Shown one piece after another: positions 44,114 to 55,134 of a stretch of DNA of 61,861 nt. Under the pieces are notes generated by a model. It saw only the letters and a list, made by a program, of their open reading frames with translations. It was not told the DNA's origin and ran no database searches. The number at the start of each line of letters is the position of its first letter. The first letter of the stretch is position 1. The stretch lies in assembly GCA_027592785.1 (NCBI GenBank), contig JAQCLD010000011.1, positions 1-61,861 on the forward strand, written 5' to 3'. The position numbers and the translations under genes are program-made. This stretch comes from Acidobacteriota bacterium (GTDB lineage Bacteria; Acidobacteriota; Terriglobia; Bryobacterales; UBA6623).

Positions 44114-44764
44114 ATGAAGTTATTCATGGCGCGATATATCTTCGTATTCGTATTGATCTGCGTGTCCTTGGGGGCGCAGGAGCCGGGCTTTACGGCCTTG
44201 TTCAACGGTAAGAACTTACAGGGTTGGCTGCTGGTTCACACGGCGAATTCGGGGACCGGATACCTGGTTGAAGACGGCGATATCGTCTGCCCGAGCGACG
44301 GCGGCGGCAACCTGCTGACGATGGCAGAGTACGCGGACTTCGTTTTGCGGCTCGAGTTTCAGACGGAGCCTGGCGGCAACAGCGGCGTGGGTATCCGAGC
44401 GCCGCTTGAAGGGGATATCGCTTACACGGGCATGGAGATCCAGATCCTGGACTATGACCACTCGCTTTATGCCGGGCGTTTGCAGCCCTGGCAGCGGCAC
44501 GGTTCTGTTTATAACGTGCACCCCGCAGAAGCCGATGCACTGAAGCCGGCGGGCGAATGGAATCAGCAAGAGATCAGGGCCGAGGGCGATCGGATCACTG
44601 TGACGCTGAACGGACAAGTCATTACGAGAGCTGATCTTAGTAAAGTGATGGACCAAGAAGTACTGGCGAAGCATCCAGGCGTACGGCGAAAGACTGGCCG
44701 CATCGGATTTCTCGGTCACGGGTCCCTGGTCAAGTTCCGCAACATTCGAATTCGAGAACTTTAG
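44114..44764 (+). CDS. Secreted DUF1080 (3-keto-disaccharide hydrolase-like) protein
   Basis: 216 residues. Signal peptide '[14 protein letters not shown]', '[14 protein letters not shown]', '[23 protein letters not shown]', '[10 protein letters not shown]', '[25 protein letters not shown]' and C-terminal '[20 protein letters not shown]'. This is the laminin-G-like DUF1080 fold, members of which bind or cleave glucans and 3-keto-glycosides. Upstream 150 bp to the divergent fusion gene contain no gene. Confidence 0.92.
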   Translation: MKLFMARYIFVFVLICVSLGAQEPGFTALFNGKNLQGWLLVHTANSGTGYLVEDGDIVCPSDGGGNLLTMAEYADFVLRLEFQTEPGGNSGVGIRAPLEGDIAYTGMEIQILDYDHSLYAGRLQPWQRHGSVYNVHPAEADALKPAGEWNQQEIRAEGDRITVTLNGQVITRADLSKVMDQEVLAKHPGVRRKTGRIGFLGHGSLVKFRNIRIREL

Positions 44765-44909
44765 GCTTGATAGGCGGACTTGGGCGCTGGATACCGCACG
44801 TCGACGAGAGGTCCGCTTACGCCAAGACGATTAAGAATATTCTTGATCGCCGCAAGAGTGCAGCCTCCGGGGCTGAGACGATTCGCAGCACGAGGATTTC
44901 CGGCTAGCT

Positions 44910-46637
44910 ATGTGGTTGCAGTACTTTCAGCGCTATCGCGGGCAGTATCGTTGGCTAGTTTTCAGCTTCTTTCTGTCCGTGCTGCAGTCGCTGCTGGTAC
45001 TCCCCGCGGCTTGGGCTGTAGCGACGGTTTTTGATCGAGCCATTCCTGCCTCTGACTTCCAACAGTTGCTGGCGATCTCCGCGGCGCTTCTCGTGCTTAG
45101 CGCGACGAGCAGCGCGTTAGCCCTGATCAATCGCTATGTGACATTGCGTTCCACGAAGATCGTCACCCGCGGGCTCCGGGAAGACCTCTTTCGCAAGCTG
45201 TATTCGTTCTCGCGAAACTTCTACGACAAAGGCGATCGCAATCGCTTGCACTCGGTCATTGTCCAAGATTCGGAACGAGTCGACTTCATGAGCAACGCGT
45301 TAGTCTCGCAGATGCTGCCGTCAATGTTTACGGCCGTCCTGATCGGCTTAGTTCTGCTCTATCTCAACTCGACGCTAGCGATCGTGCTGATCGCTTTGTT
45401 GCCGTTGGTCGTCCTCACGAATCGTTGGTTTCAGCCAGCGCTCAAGTCCAGTGTGGATCGCTTTCGCAAGTCCTTTGATACCTTCAGCAGCGGCGTCCTG
45501 TTTGTCGTGGACACGATCGACCTGGCGCGAGTGCAAAGCGCTGAACAGAGCGAACTCGCGCGGCAAGACAAAGCGCTTGAAGATCTCAGAATCAAGAGCG
45601 GACGCGTTGCCTGGCTTCAAACCGCCTACAGCCTTGCGCAGAATAGCGTGTCCATTGTGGGCAGCGTAGCGATTTTGGCCGGCGGCGGCTACGCGGTTGC
45701 CAACGGGACGATGACCCTGGGCGAATTGATGTCGTTCTACGTCGTCGTCGGGTTGCTAAGAAGCCGGGCGACCACCATCGCGGCTGCGGTACCGCTAGTC
45801 GTGCTCGGCGTCCAGGCGTTGAAGAGTTTGAACCTGCTCCTCGACCAAGAAGACCCACACGACTATCGCGGTAGAGGTCGAATCTCGCCGACCGGCGCCT
45901 TTGAGCTGAGAAACGTTTGCTTCGACTATGAACGCGAGCCGGTGCTGACCGATGCCTCGCTGCTCCTGCTGCCCGGTCAACACGTGGCCATAGTCGGACC
46001 CAACGGCAGCGGGAAGAGCACGATCATCCATCTGCTGTGTGGATTCTACCGTCCGAGAAAGGGCAGCCTCTTCGCCGACAAGATGTCCTACGACGATCTG
46101 GACATTGTTGAACTGCGACGTTCGCTGGCAGTCGTCCAGCAAGAGCCGACGTTCTTCTCCGGCTCGATTCTCGAGAACGTGGCGTACGGCGCCAACGCGC
46201 CCGACATCGACCGCGCCAGGGAGGCCTGCCGAGTCGCCACCGCCCAGGACTTTGTGGAGAGCCTGACCGACGGATACCAAACGCAAATCGGCGACAAAGG
46301 CGTTCGACTCTCCGGCGGACAACGACAACGCTTGGCCATCGCCAGAGCCTTGTATCGAACTCCGATGCTGCTGATCCTCGACGAACCGACGAATCATCTG
46401 GACGTCGATTCCATCAGTCGATTTTTGGAGAACCTCAAGCAGCAAGACACAGGGCCGACCACCCTAATCGTCAGCCACGACTATCGCGTTGTCGCGCAGG
46501 CGGATCAAGTGTATGGCCTTGAAGCCGGTCAGCTCTCTGAACTTCGAGCTGAAGAACTCGCGCATTGGGTGAAGTTGCTCGGCGACCGAGTCGACCCAGA
46601 GGCGAGCCCGGAGCAGGAGATGGGTCATGAACGCTAA
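44910..46637 (+). CDS. ABC exporter half-transporter (membrane plus ATPase domains)
   Basis: 575 residues. Six membrane segments (about 10-300), ATPase domain 325-560 with Walker A 'VGPNGSGKST', Q-loop 'VVQQEPTFFSGSILENV', signature 'LSGGQRQRLAIARAL' and Walker B 'LLILDEPTNHLD', H-loop 'IVSHD'. Works as a homodimer exporting a lipid, peptide or small molecule. Substrate unknown; not in an obvious operon. Confidence 0.94.
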   Translation: MWLQYFQRYRGQYRWLVFSFFLSVLQSLLVLPAAWAVATVFDRAIPASDFQQLLAISAALLVLSATSSALALINRYVTLRSTKIVTRGLREDLFRKLYSFSRNFYDKGDRNRLHSVIVQDSERVDFMSNALVSQMLPSMFTAVLIGLVLLYLNSTLAIVLIALLPLVVLTNRWFQPALKSSVDRFRKSFDTFSSGVLFVVDTIDLARVQSAEQSELARQDKALEDLRIKSGRVAWLQTAYSLAQNSVSIVGSVAILAGGGYAVANGTMTLGELMSFYVVVGLLRSRATTIAAAVPLVVLGVQALKSLNLLLDQEDPHDYRGRGRISPTGAFELRNVCFDYEREPVLTDASLLLLPGQHVAIVGPNGSGKSTIIHLLCGFYRPRKGSLFADKMSYDDLDIVELRRSLAVVQQEPTFFSGSILENVAYGANAPDIDRAREACRVATAQDFVESLTDGYQTQIGDKGVRLSGGQRQRLAIARALYRTPMLLILDEPTNHLDVDSISRFLENLKQQDTGPTTLIVSHDYRVVAQADQVYGLEAGQLSELRAEELAHWVKLLGDRVDPEASPEQEMGHER

Positions 46638-46690
46638 CCGCCACCGCGCCGTCAGCGGACCGCCCTGGCTTCCGGACTACAATAGCGGCT

Positions 46691-48019
46691 ATGTTGACGC
46701 GCCGCTCCATACTCTCTGCTCTTGCGTGTGCCCCTGCGCTTTTCGCCGCCTCCCCGACAAACTGGGGCCAGTTCCGCGGTCCTGGAGCCCGCGGCGTCTC
46801 TGACGACGACAACCGCTTACCGGAGACCTGGAGCGCTACGGAGAACGTTGCCTGGAGGGTTCCGCTCCCGGGCGTTGCCTGGTCCAGTCCCATCGTCTGG
46901 GGAGATCGCGTGTTTCTCGCCAACGTTGTCTCGGAAGGCCTTGTCGAACCTCCCAAGCCAGGACTGTATTTCGGTGGAAATCGACTGGAGGCTTCAAAGG
47001 ACGTTCATCGTTGGAGCGTGGTTTGCCTGGATTTCGCGTCTGGGAATATGCTTTGGGAGCGTGAGGTCGAGCGCTCGGCTCCGAAGGCGCCTCGTCACTT
47101 GAAAAACTCCTACGCATCCGAGACTCCGGTAACCGACGGAGAGCGCCTATACGCGCACTTCGGTCAGATCGGTACGCTCTGCTATGGCCTGGACGGCGAG
47201 TTGTTGTGGCAGAGGAGAACGCAACCGGTCGAGACCCGCGACGCCTGGGGCACGGCGTCATCTCCCGCTCTTCACGACGGAAGGCTCTACATAGTCAATG
47301 ACAACGAAGAGCAGTCCTACCTGGTCGCGCTCGATAAGATCACCGGCGAAGAGATCTGGCGGGTTGAGCGAGACGAGCCTAGCAATTGGTCTTCACCCTA
47401 CGTTTGGCACAACGAGCTCAGGACCGAGATTGTGACGACCGGGCGCCAAAAAGTCCGCTCCTACGACTTGGACGGCAAGTTGCTTTGGGAAATTTCCAGG
47501 ATGTCGTCCATTGTGATTCCGACGCCCTTTTCAGCTCACGGACTACTCTACGTCGCATCCGGCTACGTGGGAGACGAACACCGGCCGGTTTTCGTCGTCC
47601 GGCCCGGCGCCAGCGGAGACATCAGCCTGAGTGACGGCTCCACCTCGAATGCTTCGATCGCTTGGAGTCTGCCTCAAGGGGCGCCCTACAACCCGTCGCC
47701 GCTGCTCTATGGCGATTATTACTACACGCTCTACGACAGAGGTTTCCTAACCTGCCACGACGCTAAGACTGGTGAGGAAATCTACGGCAAACAGCGTTTC
47801 CGGGCCGGAGCGAGCGCCTTCACCGCATCCCCGTGGGCCTACAACGGAAAGTTGTTTTGCCTGAGCGAGGAGGGCGACTGCTTCGTCTTGGAAGCTGGCC
47901 CGGAATACAAGCTGATTCGCGAGAACTCGATCGGAGAACAATGCATGGCGACTCCGGCAATCGCTCAAGGCTCGCTGATCTTACGGTCTGCCGAGGCGGT
48001 CTATCGCATTGCCGCATAG
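46691..48019 (+). CDS. Secreted PQQ-like beta-propeller protein
   Basis: 442 residues with an N-terminal 'LTRRSILSALACAPALFAA' Sec or Tat signal. 'NWGQFRGPGARGV', 'VAWRVPLPGVAWSSPIVWGDRVFL', 'VVCLDFASGNMLWEREV', 'GTASSPALHDGRLYIVND' are BamB/quinoprotein-type propeller blades. Common as secreted paralogues in Acidobacteriota, without assigned function. The 236 bp after it hold no gene I can support. Confidence 0.88.
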   Translation: MLTRRSILSALACAPALFAASPTNWGQFRGPGARGVSDDDNRLPETWSATENVAWRVPLPGVAWSSPIVWGDRVFLANVVSEGLVEPPKPGLYFGGNRLEASKDVHRWSVVCLDFASGNMLWEREVERSAPKAPRHLKNSYASETPVTDGERLYAHFGQIGTLCYGLDGELLWQRRTQPVETRDAWGTASSPALHDGRLYIVNDNEEQSYLVALDKITGEEIWRVERDEPSNWSSPYVWHNELRTEIVTTGRQKVRSYDLDGKLLWEISRMSSIVIPTPFSAHGLLYVASGYVGDEHRPVFVVRPGASGDISLSDGSTSNASIAWSLPQGAPYNPSPLLYGDYYYTLYDRGFLTCHDAKTGEEIYGKQRFRAGASAFTASPWAYNGKLFCLSEEGDCFVLEAGPEYKLIRENSIGEQCMATPAIAQGSLILRSAEAVYRIAA

Positions 48020-48255
48020 CGCGGGACCTGCGTCGGGATCCTATCTGGCTCCAGGCCGTTCTTGCCTACACGCGGACTTGTAGCAAGGAACTCGGGGAAC
48101 GTGCGAGAAGATGGCTACAGCACAACGCTTGGCTCGCGAGTGGAAGCAAATCATCTCCTCTCCTCGCAGAGCTGCCGCAACGAGATCGCCAACGATTCGT
48201 CCCAGATGCAGTGGAATGGCCTATGCAGACGATTCGCAGTTAGGTTGTTAGGCAC

Positions 48256-49161
48256 ATGACAGCCAAACAAATCATATTCCTTGCGTTGGGAGGGTTCACT
48301 ACTTTCTATCTGGCAACGCTATTGGCTTCACTCCGCAAATCGTTCCGCAGAGGCCGCAGCTCTGAGTCCGGCTCATTTCAGATTCCCTCGAAGACTCATC
48401 TAGCAACCGGGTTTATCACCAACTTCTTCGACACGTTGGGAATTGGCTCTTTCGCCACCACCACATCCGTCTTCAAGTTCATGCGGATGGTCCCCGACAG
48501 GCTGATTCCCGGGACACTCAACGTGGGCCACACACTTCCGGTCATATTCCAGGCATTCGTATATATATTGGTTGTTGAAGTTGATGTCGTCACCCTGACT
48601 TTGATGATCGTAGCTGCCGTGATCGGAGCCTGGTTTGGCGCAGGACTGGTTGCGGGGCTATCACGGAGAGCCGTACAGATCGGTATGAGCAGTGCGCTGC
48701 TCCTGGCTGCTGTCGCTATGTTTATGAGTCAGATGGAGCTGTTCCCCATCGGTGGGAATTCGCTGCGGCTTGAGGGATGGCGTTTGCCAGTTGGCATGGC
48801 GGGCAACTTTATCTTCGGCGCAGTGAGCACATTGGGCGTTGGCTTTTATGCACCCTGCATGACACTGGTGAGCCTGCTCGGCATGAACCCGGCTGCGGCC
48901 TTCCCCATCATGATGGGTTCATCTGCCTTCTTGATGCCGGTGGCCAGTGTTCGCTTCCTCCAGCGCCAAGCTTATTCGCGTACCGTCGCAGTTGGACTCG
49001 CCGTCGGTGGACTCCTGGGCGTTCCGTTGGCCGCATTCGTAGTGAAGTCGCTACCGCTGTTCGCTATCCGCTGGCTGGTAATAATGGTCGTGCTGTATGC
49101 AGCGATTCTGATGCTGCGGTCGGCCTTAGAGGATGTCAACGTCGATGCGGGCAAAATATGA
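48256..49161 (+). CDS. TauE/SafE family permease (TSUP)
   Basis: 301 residues, seven or eight membrane segments. 'FITNFFDTLGIGSFATTTSVFKFM' and 'GAVSTLGVGFYAPCMTLVSLLGMNP' are the two internally repeated TSUP signatures. Members export sulfite, sulfonates or other anions. Substrate unknown here. Its 3' end overlaps the upstream open frame of the peptidase, which begins 37 bp later. Confidence 0.9.
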   Translation: MTAKQIIFLALGGFTTFYLATLLASLRKSFRRGRSSESGSFQIPSKTHLATGFITNFFDTLGIGSFATTTSVFKFMRMVPDRLIPGTLNVGHTLPVIFQAFVYILVVEVDVVTLTLMIVAAVIGAWFGAGLVAGLSRRAVQIGMSSALLLAAVAMFMSQMELFPIGGNSLRLEGWRLPVGMAGNFIFGAVSTLGVGFYAPCMTLVSLLGMNPAAAFPIMMGSSAFLMPVASVRFLQRQAYSRTVAVGLAVGGLLGVPLAAFVVKSLPLFAIRWLVIMVVLYAAILMLRSALEDVNVDAGKI

Positions 49162-49198
49162 TGGACGGCCGCTTTGGCCGATGGAGTTCAAGCCAATC

Positions 49199-51457
49199 AT
49201 GACAAACCGTCTCTTTATCGCAGCGGCCCTTCTGGCTATCACTTCTGGCGGAGCCGTTGTCGCCGCTGACGGTCGTCTCACCCTCGAAAGGCTTTACTCT
49301 ACCGATGAGTTCAAGGCCGAGACACTCCGAACCGAATGGTTCGGCGACAACGGCGCCTTCACGACTCTAGCTAAGAACAAGGAGGACGGTGCAGACCCGC
49401 GGATAGTGCTCCATTATCCTGACTCAGCTGAGACGGAGACGTTAGTCTCGTCGGAACTGCTGACTCCTTCCGGGAGTTCGAGCCCTCTCGATGTCGAGCG
49501 ATACGCTTTCTCGGAGGACCGTTCGCTCGTGCTGGTCTACACAAACTCTAAGAGGGTCTGGAGGCAGAACACGCGGGGAGATTATTGGTTGCTCGATCGT
49601 TCCAGCCGACAACTAACCAAGCTCGGAGGAGACGTCCCCCCGTCGAGCCTCATGTTCGCCAAGATCTCTCCGGGCGGGCGGCGAGTGGCGTATGTTCACG
49701 AGCGCAATATCTATGTCGAGGAGGTGGATGATCATTCCATCCGCAAACTCACGGAGACGCCCACCGAAGAGATCATCAACGGGACTTTCGACTGGGTGTA
49801 TGAAGAAGAACTCGGGCTGCGAGATGGTTTTCGCTGGAGCCCCGATGGTGGGTCGATCGCCTACTGGCAGCTTGACACTACTGGAGTTTCCGAGGTTCCG
49901 CTAGTCAACAACACCGACTCGCTCTACCCCAAGGTAATCTGGATTCCCTACCCCAAGGTAGGCCAGCAGAACTCGGCGAGCCGGGTCGGAGTAGCCGACG
50001 TCGGGACCGGTGAGACGCGCTGGATGCAGGTTCCCGGCGACTCGCGCAATCAGTACATCGCGCGGATGCAATGGGCGGGAAGTTCAGAACGCCTGCTGCT
50101 GCAAGTGCTCAATCGGGCGCAGAACGAAAACCATGTCATCCTTGCGAACGCGCTCAGTGGCGCGACGCGGGAAGTCTTTGTCGAGAAGGACGACGCGTGG
50201 GTGGATGCCCACGATGAGACTCTCTGGCTTGATGAGGCGAAAGAGATCACCTGGATCAGCGAGCGGGACGGCTGGCGACACGCCTACCGCGTGTTGCTTG
50301 AGAGCGGCGACGTCGAGCGCATCACCACCGGCGAGTTCGATGTGATCCGCCTGCTCTGGGTGGGACAAGACGAGGGCTGGGCTTATCTACAGGCCTCCCC
50401 GGGCGATGCAACGCGCCAGTACCTATATCGTGTACGACTGAACGGTTCGAGACTTGAGCGTTTGACTCCGAACGATGCGCAGGGGTGGCATGAATATGAG
50501 GTCGCCCCCAACGGCGAGTGGGCGATCCATACCGTCAGCACGATCGACGACCCTCCGCGAGTCGAACTGATCTCTCTGCCGGATCACAGGGTCGTCGAGA
50601 CGCTGGTGACGAACGATGAGTTGCGGCTCAAGATGCGGGAACTCGACAGTTCGCCAACACAGTTCTTTCAAGTCGAGATCGAGGAGGGCGTTGAGTTGGA
50701 TGCCTGGAGTATCGAGCCCCGCGCGATGGAGTCTGACAAGAGTTATCCGCTCTTGGTCCACGTCTACGGAGAGCCTGCAGGGCGGACGGTCGCTGATCGC
50801 TGGTCGCCTCGTCACCACCTGTGGCACGTGATGTTGGCTCAGCAGGGCTACGTCGTCATGAGCTTCGATAACCGCGGGACGAAGGTTCCTAAAGGTCGCG
50901 CCTGGCGCAAAACGGCGTTCCAGAAGATCGGCGTTGTGGCGCCGCGGGAGCAGGCTGCAGCCGTACGCAAGATTCTGCTGCAGCGGCCTGATCTTGATCC
51001 TGAGCGTGTGGCCGTGTGGGGTTGGAGTGGCGGCGGTTCGATGAGTCTGAACGCCATCTTCAAGTATCCCGATCTTTACCAGACCGCCATTGCTGTAGCC
51101 CCGGTCCCCAATCAGCGCTACTATGACTCGATTTACCAGGAGCGTTACATGGGACGCCCCGAAGAGAATCCCGATGGATTCTTGGAGGGCTCGCCGATCA
51201 ACTTCGCCGATCAGCTGCAAGGGAACCTACTGTTGATCCACGGGACCGGGGATGACAACTGTCACTACCAGACAACCGAAATGCTGATTAACGAGCTAAT
51301 CCATCACAACAAGCCGTTTACGATGATGTCCTATCCGAATCGCACTCATGCCATCCGCGAGGGCGAGAACACGACACGGCATCTGCGGGAGTTGATGACG
51401 CGCTATCTTCAGGAACACGTGCCGCAGGGAGGCCGGACCCGCGGAGGACAGCAATGA
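49199..51457 (+). CDS. Secreted S9B dipeptidyl-peptidase IV family protease
   Basis: 752 residues from ATG 49199; signal peptide 'LFIAAALLAITSGGAVVA'. Eight-bladed propeller includes '[23 protein letters not shown]', where the Glu pair binds the substrate N-terminus; catalytic domain has Ser in 'GWSGGGSM', Asp in 'HGTGDDNCH' and His in 'PNRTHAI'. Cleaves N-terminal Xaa-Pro or Xaa-Ala dipeptides. Next to two genes of a predicted hydroxyproline route. Confidence 0.93.
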   Translation: MTNRLFIAAALLAITSGGAVVAADGRLTLERLYSTDEFKAETLRTEWFGDNGAFTTLAKNKEDGADPRIVLHYPDSAETETLVSSELLTPSGSSSPLDVERYAFSEDRSLVLVYTNSKRVWRQNTRGDYWLLDRSSRQLTKLGGDVPPSSLMFAKISPGGRRVAYVHERNIYVEEVDDHSIRKLTETPTEEIINGTFDWVYEEELGLRDGFRWSPDGGSIAYWQLDTTGVSEVPLVNNTDSLYPKVIWIPYPKVGQQNSASRVGVADVGTGETRWMQVPGDSRNQYIARMQWAGSSERLLLQVLNRAQNENHVILANALSGATREVFVEKDDAWVDAHDETLWLDEAKEITWISERDGWRHAYRVLLESGDVERITTGEFDVIRLLWVGQDEGWAYLQASPGDATRQYLYRVRLNGSRLERLTPNDAQGWHEYEVAPNGEWAIHTVSTIDDPPRVELISLPDHRVVETLVTNDELRLKMRELDSSPTQFFQVEIEEGVELDAWSIEPRAMESDKSYPLLVHVYGEPAGRTVADRWSPRHHLWHVMLAQQGYVVMSFDNRGTKVPKGRAWRKTAFQKIGVVAPREQAAAVRKILLQRPDLDPERVAVWGWSGGGSMSLNAIFKYPDLYQTAIAVAPVPNQRYYDSIYQERYMGRPEENPDGFLEGSPINFADQLQGNLLLIHGTGDDNCHYQTTEMLINELIHHNKPFTMMSYPNRTHAIREGENTTRHLRELMTRYLQEHVPQGGRTRGGQQ

Positions 51458-51502
51458 GCTGCGGACGAGCGGTATCGCGGTACTCTGGACCTGGCGGCTC
51501 TA

Positions 51503-52483
51503 TTGCTCTTTCTTGACTCCAAACAGATGCGGCAAGCTCTTCCCATGCCGGCCGCGATCGACGCCATGCGATCGGCCTTCGCCGCTATGGCAGAGGGACG
51601 AGTCCAGATGCCGATGCGCAATTCTTTGTCCTCCTCACGCGGCGTTACGTTAGTGATGCCAGGCGCGATCGACGACGAGACGGCAGCGCTTGCGGTCAAG
51701 GTGGTCTCGGTGTTTCCGGGCAACAAGTTGCGGGGGATCCCCACAATCCAGGGCTTGGTGCTGGTCATCGATCCTGAAACCGGCCAACCCTCAGCCATAC
51801 TAGACGGCCCATCGCTAACCGCGATCCGCACGGCTGCCGCTTGCGGGCTGGCGACCGATCTGCTCTCCCGGCAGGACAGCAAGATCCTAGCTGTGATCGG
51901 CAGCGGGGTTCAGGCACGTACGCAGGTTGAAGCCGTTTGCTGTGTGCGAGACATCGAACAAGTGCGCGTCTGCAACCCCAACTTGGACAGCGCGGAGGCC
52001 GCCGTCGGTGAACTCCGGGGCCAAGGCAGAATACCCACTGATGTCAGAGCAACTTCGGACAGTTCCGAGGCCCTGCGTGGCGCCGATATCGTGTGCACTG
52101 CCACGACCTCAGGGAGCCCTGTCTTTGATGACCAGGACGTTAACCCGGGAACGCATCTCAACGCTATTGGCTCGTTCCAGCCGAGCGTGCGGGAGATCCC
52201 TTCGGCGACCGTGGCGCGTTCCTTGCTAATCGTCGACGAGCGCCAAGCCGCGCTCGAGGAGGCCGGCGACATTCTGCAGGCCATCGCCGACGATTCGATC
52301 ACCGAGAGTCACATTCATTGTGAGCTCGGCGACCTCGTGCGTGGTCGAGCCTCGGGGCGCACCACGGACGATCAAATCACCCTCTTCAAGTCCGTCGGGT
52401 TTGCAGTACAAGATGTGGCAGCTTCGCGGGCCGCACTGAACAGGGCGCAGGAGCTTGGTATAGGACTGCAGATAGCCGGGTAA
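51503..52483 (+). CDS. Ornithine cyclodeaminase/mu-crystallin family protein, likely pyrroline-2-carboxylate reductase
   Basis: 326 residues from TTG. 'AVKVVSVFPGN' (Lys), 'LTAIRTAAACGLATDLLSR' (Arg), Rossmann loop 'AVIGSGVQARTQVEA' and 'LNAIGSFQPSVREIP'. The last block matches the reductase branch (GxFxPxxRE) rather than true ornithine cyclodeaminase. Its end lies 1 bp from the end of a convergent cis-3-hydroxyproline-dehydratase-like gene, whose product would be the substrate of this enzyme. Function is inferred from branch motif plus context. Confidence 0.85.
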   Translation: MLFLDSKQMRQALPMPAAIDAMRSAFAAMAEGRVQMPMRNSLSSSRGVTLVMPGAIDDETAALAVKVVSVFPGNKLRGIPTIQGLVLVIDPETGQPSAILDGPSLTAIRTAAACGLATDLLSRQDSKILAVIGSGVQARTQVEAVCCVRDIEQVRVCNPNLDSAEAAVGELRGQGRIPTDVRATSDSSEALRGADIVCTATTSGSPVFDDQDVNPGTHLNAIGSFQPSVREIPSATVARSLLIVDERQAALEEAGDILQAIADDSITESHIHCELGDLVRGRASGRTTDDQITLFKSVGFAVQDVAASRAALNRAQELGIGLQIAG

Positions 52484-52484
52484 T

Positions 52485-53588
52485 CTACTCGATCACCATA
52501 ACGGGATCGCCCAACACGTCCATGCGCGGCGTCACTCCCAGACCAGGTTCTCGCGACGCGCTCAGTCGACCTTCCTGCCGTTGAGGCGCCCCTTCGGCGA
52601 TGCTGACCGTCACGTAGCTATTGAAGTCAGTCGATGTGAACAGCAACTCTGTCGGCGTGCTGTGCGCCAGATGTGCGATGGCCGCGGTAGTGATATCGCC
52701 GCCCCAACTGTCCTCGATTGTCATCGCTATGCCGAGCGAGACACAAAGATCCCTGACCTGTCTGGCTTTGGTCAGCCCTCCGAGCTTGCTGATCTTGATA
52801 TTCACAACGTCCGCACAACGATCCGCGGCCGCACGCAATAGGGGTTCGATTCCGTCGATGCTCTCGTCGAGGATGAACGGGTGATTCGTCCTCTCGCGGA
52901 TGCTACGGCACTCCTCATAGGACAAACACGGCTGCTCGATGTAAACGTCGAGATCGCTGACCGCTCGGACAACTCGCAGCGCTTCGTGGGTTAACCAGCC
53001 GGTATTCGCATCGGCGACCAATAAGTCACCTTCTTTGAGAACCTCGGACACCGCCCGGATGCGCTTGATGTCCACTTCAGGCTTCGAGCCGACCTTCAAT
53101 TGGAAGCGCCGGTAGCCCTCTGCTCGATATTCCGCCACGCGTTGGGCCATCGCATCAGGAGAATCCTGGGAGATCGCGCGGTAGAGCACGAAATCCGCTC
53201 CGTACCGCCCGCCAAGCAACTCTGCGATCGGCATTCGCGCCGCCTGCCCCAGGACATCCCAGCACGCTACGTCGATGGCTGACTTGGCATAGGGGTGACC
53301 CTTGAGCGCCGCGTCCATGCGGCGGTTCAATGCGCCCAGTTGTATCGGGTCACAGCCGATCAGGTGCGGACCCAGCTCCAGGATTCCCGCCCGGGCGCCG
53401 GCGGCGTAGGCTGGAAGGTAAGCTGGCCCTAGCGGACAAACCTCCCCGTAACCGGTCAGCCCAGCGTCCGTCTCAACACCTACAACGGTGCTATCGAAAA
53501 CTGACACCGACTTTCCGCCGGACCAGTTGTAGCCCCCTTCATGTAACGGAAGATCGACCTGGTAGATGCTGATTCTGGTGATTCTCAT
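52485..53588 (-). CDS. Enolase-superfamily protein, likely cis-3-hydroxy-L-proline dehydratase
   Basis: 367 residues. '[14 protein letters not shown]', '[19 protein letters not shown]', '[17 protein letters not shown]', '[10 protein letters not shown]', 'FQLKVGSKP', 'ADANTGW', '[11 protein letters not shown]', 'LDESIDG', '[13 protein letters not shown]' and 'EDSWGGD' match, from memory, the characterised cis-3-hydroxyproline dehydratase branch, which yields pyrroline-2-carboxylate. Metal ligands are the Asp, Glu and Asp/Glu of the last four blocks. Convergent with the predicted reductase. Confidence 0.85.
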   Translation of the reverse strand: MRITRISIYQVDLPLHEGGYNWSGGKSVSVFDSTVVGVETDAGLTGYGEVCPLGPAYLPAYAAGARAGILELGPHLIGCDPIQLGALNRRMDAALKGHPYAKSAIDVACWDVLGQAARMPIAELLGGRYGADFVLYRAISQDSPDAMAQRVAEYRAEGYRRFQLKVGSKPEVDIKRIRAVSEVLKEGDLLVADANTGWLTHEALRVVRAVSDLDVYIEQPCLSYEECRSIRERTNHPFILDESIDGIEPLLRAAADRCADVVNIKISKLGGLTKARQVRDLCVSLGIAMTIEDSWGGDITTAAIAHLAHSTPTELLFTSTDFNSYVTVSIAEGAPQRQEGRLSASREPGLGVTPRMDVLGDPVMVIE

Positions 53589-53801
53589 GACATTGCCGCA
53601 GGATCGCTGTTATAACACGCCCCGCTCTTACATCGCCCTCCAACTCGGTCACTTCGACCCCGATCTTGCCTTGAGCGACGTACATCCAAGCCTTAGCTGG
53701 CGGTCCCCGGCACCTGCGCCCGCCCGCAGGGGTTGTCCCCGATCAGCCACCAGTCACCAGACTCCCCGTGGTGTAGTTTTGCAGGGCCGTTCTCAGGTGT
53801 C

Positions 53802-54809
<1,008 letters not shown>

Positions 54810-55134
54810 TTTCCCTTTGCAACCTCTTGTTTATCGAACGCAGCCCCGCGATCTGAGGCCCGGTAGTCCATCTTACGGCACACGACGTTCGGGGTTTCCC
54901 TCGATCCCAATGGAAGGACACTAGCAACGCGCCTGTCGGCTCCGTCGAGGTCGTTCCCAATGTTGCGTGCAAGACCGGCGCGTCTTCCCACGAGCTGAAT
55001 CTCGACGGATAAGCTTTGCCGAGTACGACACCATCAAGGGTACTCTTAACAGCCCATAGTGCAACGTCCTGCCGTGATCGAATCCGCCGTGCCCTGCGAT
55101 TCGCCGTGAAGAAAATGCGTCAGGCACGTGGGCA
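54810..55134. other. Gene-free stretch beside gmd pseudogene
   Basis: 325 bp with only short open frames of no recognisable kind on either strand. No repeat, hairpin with T-run or tRNA seen. It may be decayed coding sequence or a leader of the polysaccharide genes. Confidence 0.4.

Noticed and set aside
53589..53801. Remnant of a second nucleotide-sugar gene after gmd
   Set aside because: No frame shows sugar-epimerase motifs; nothing recognisable in the 213 bp.
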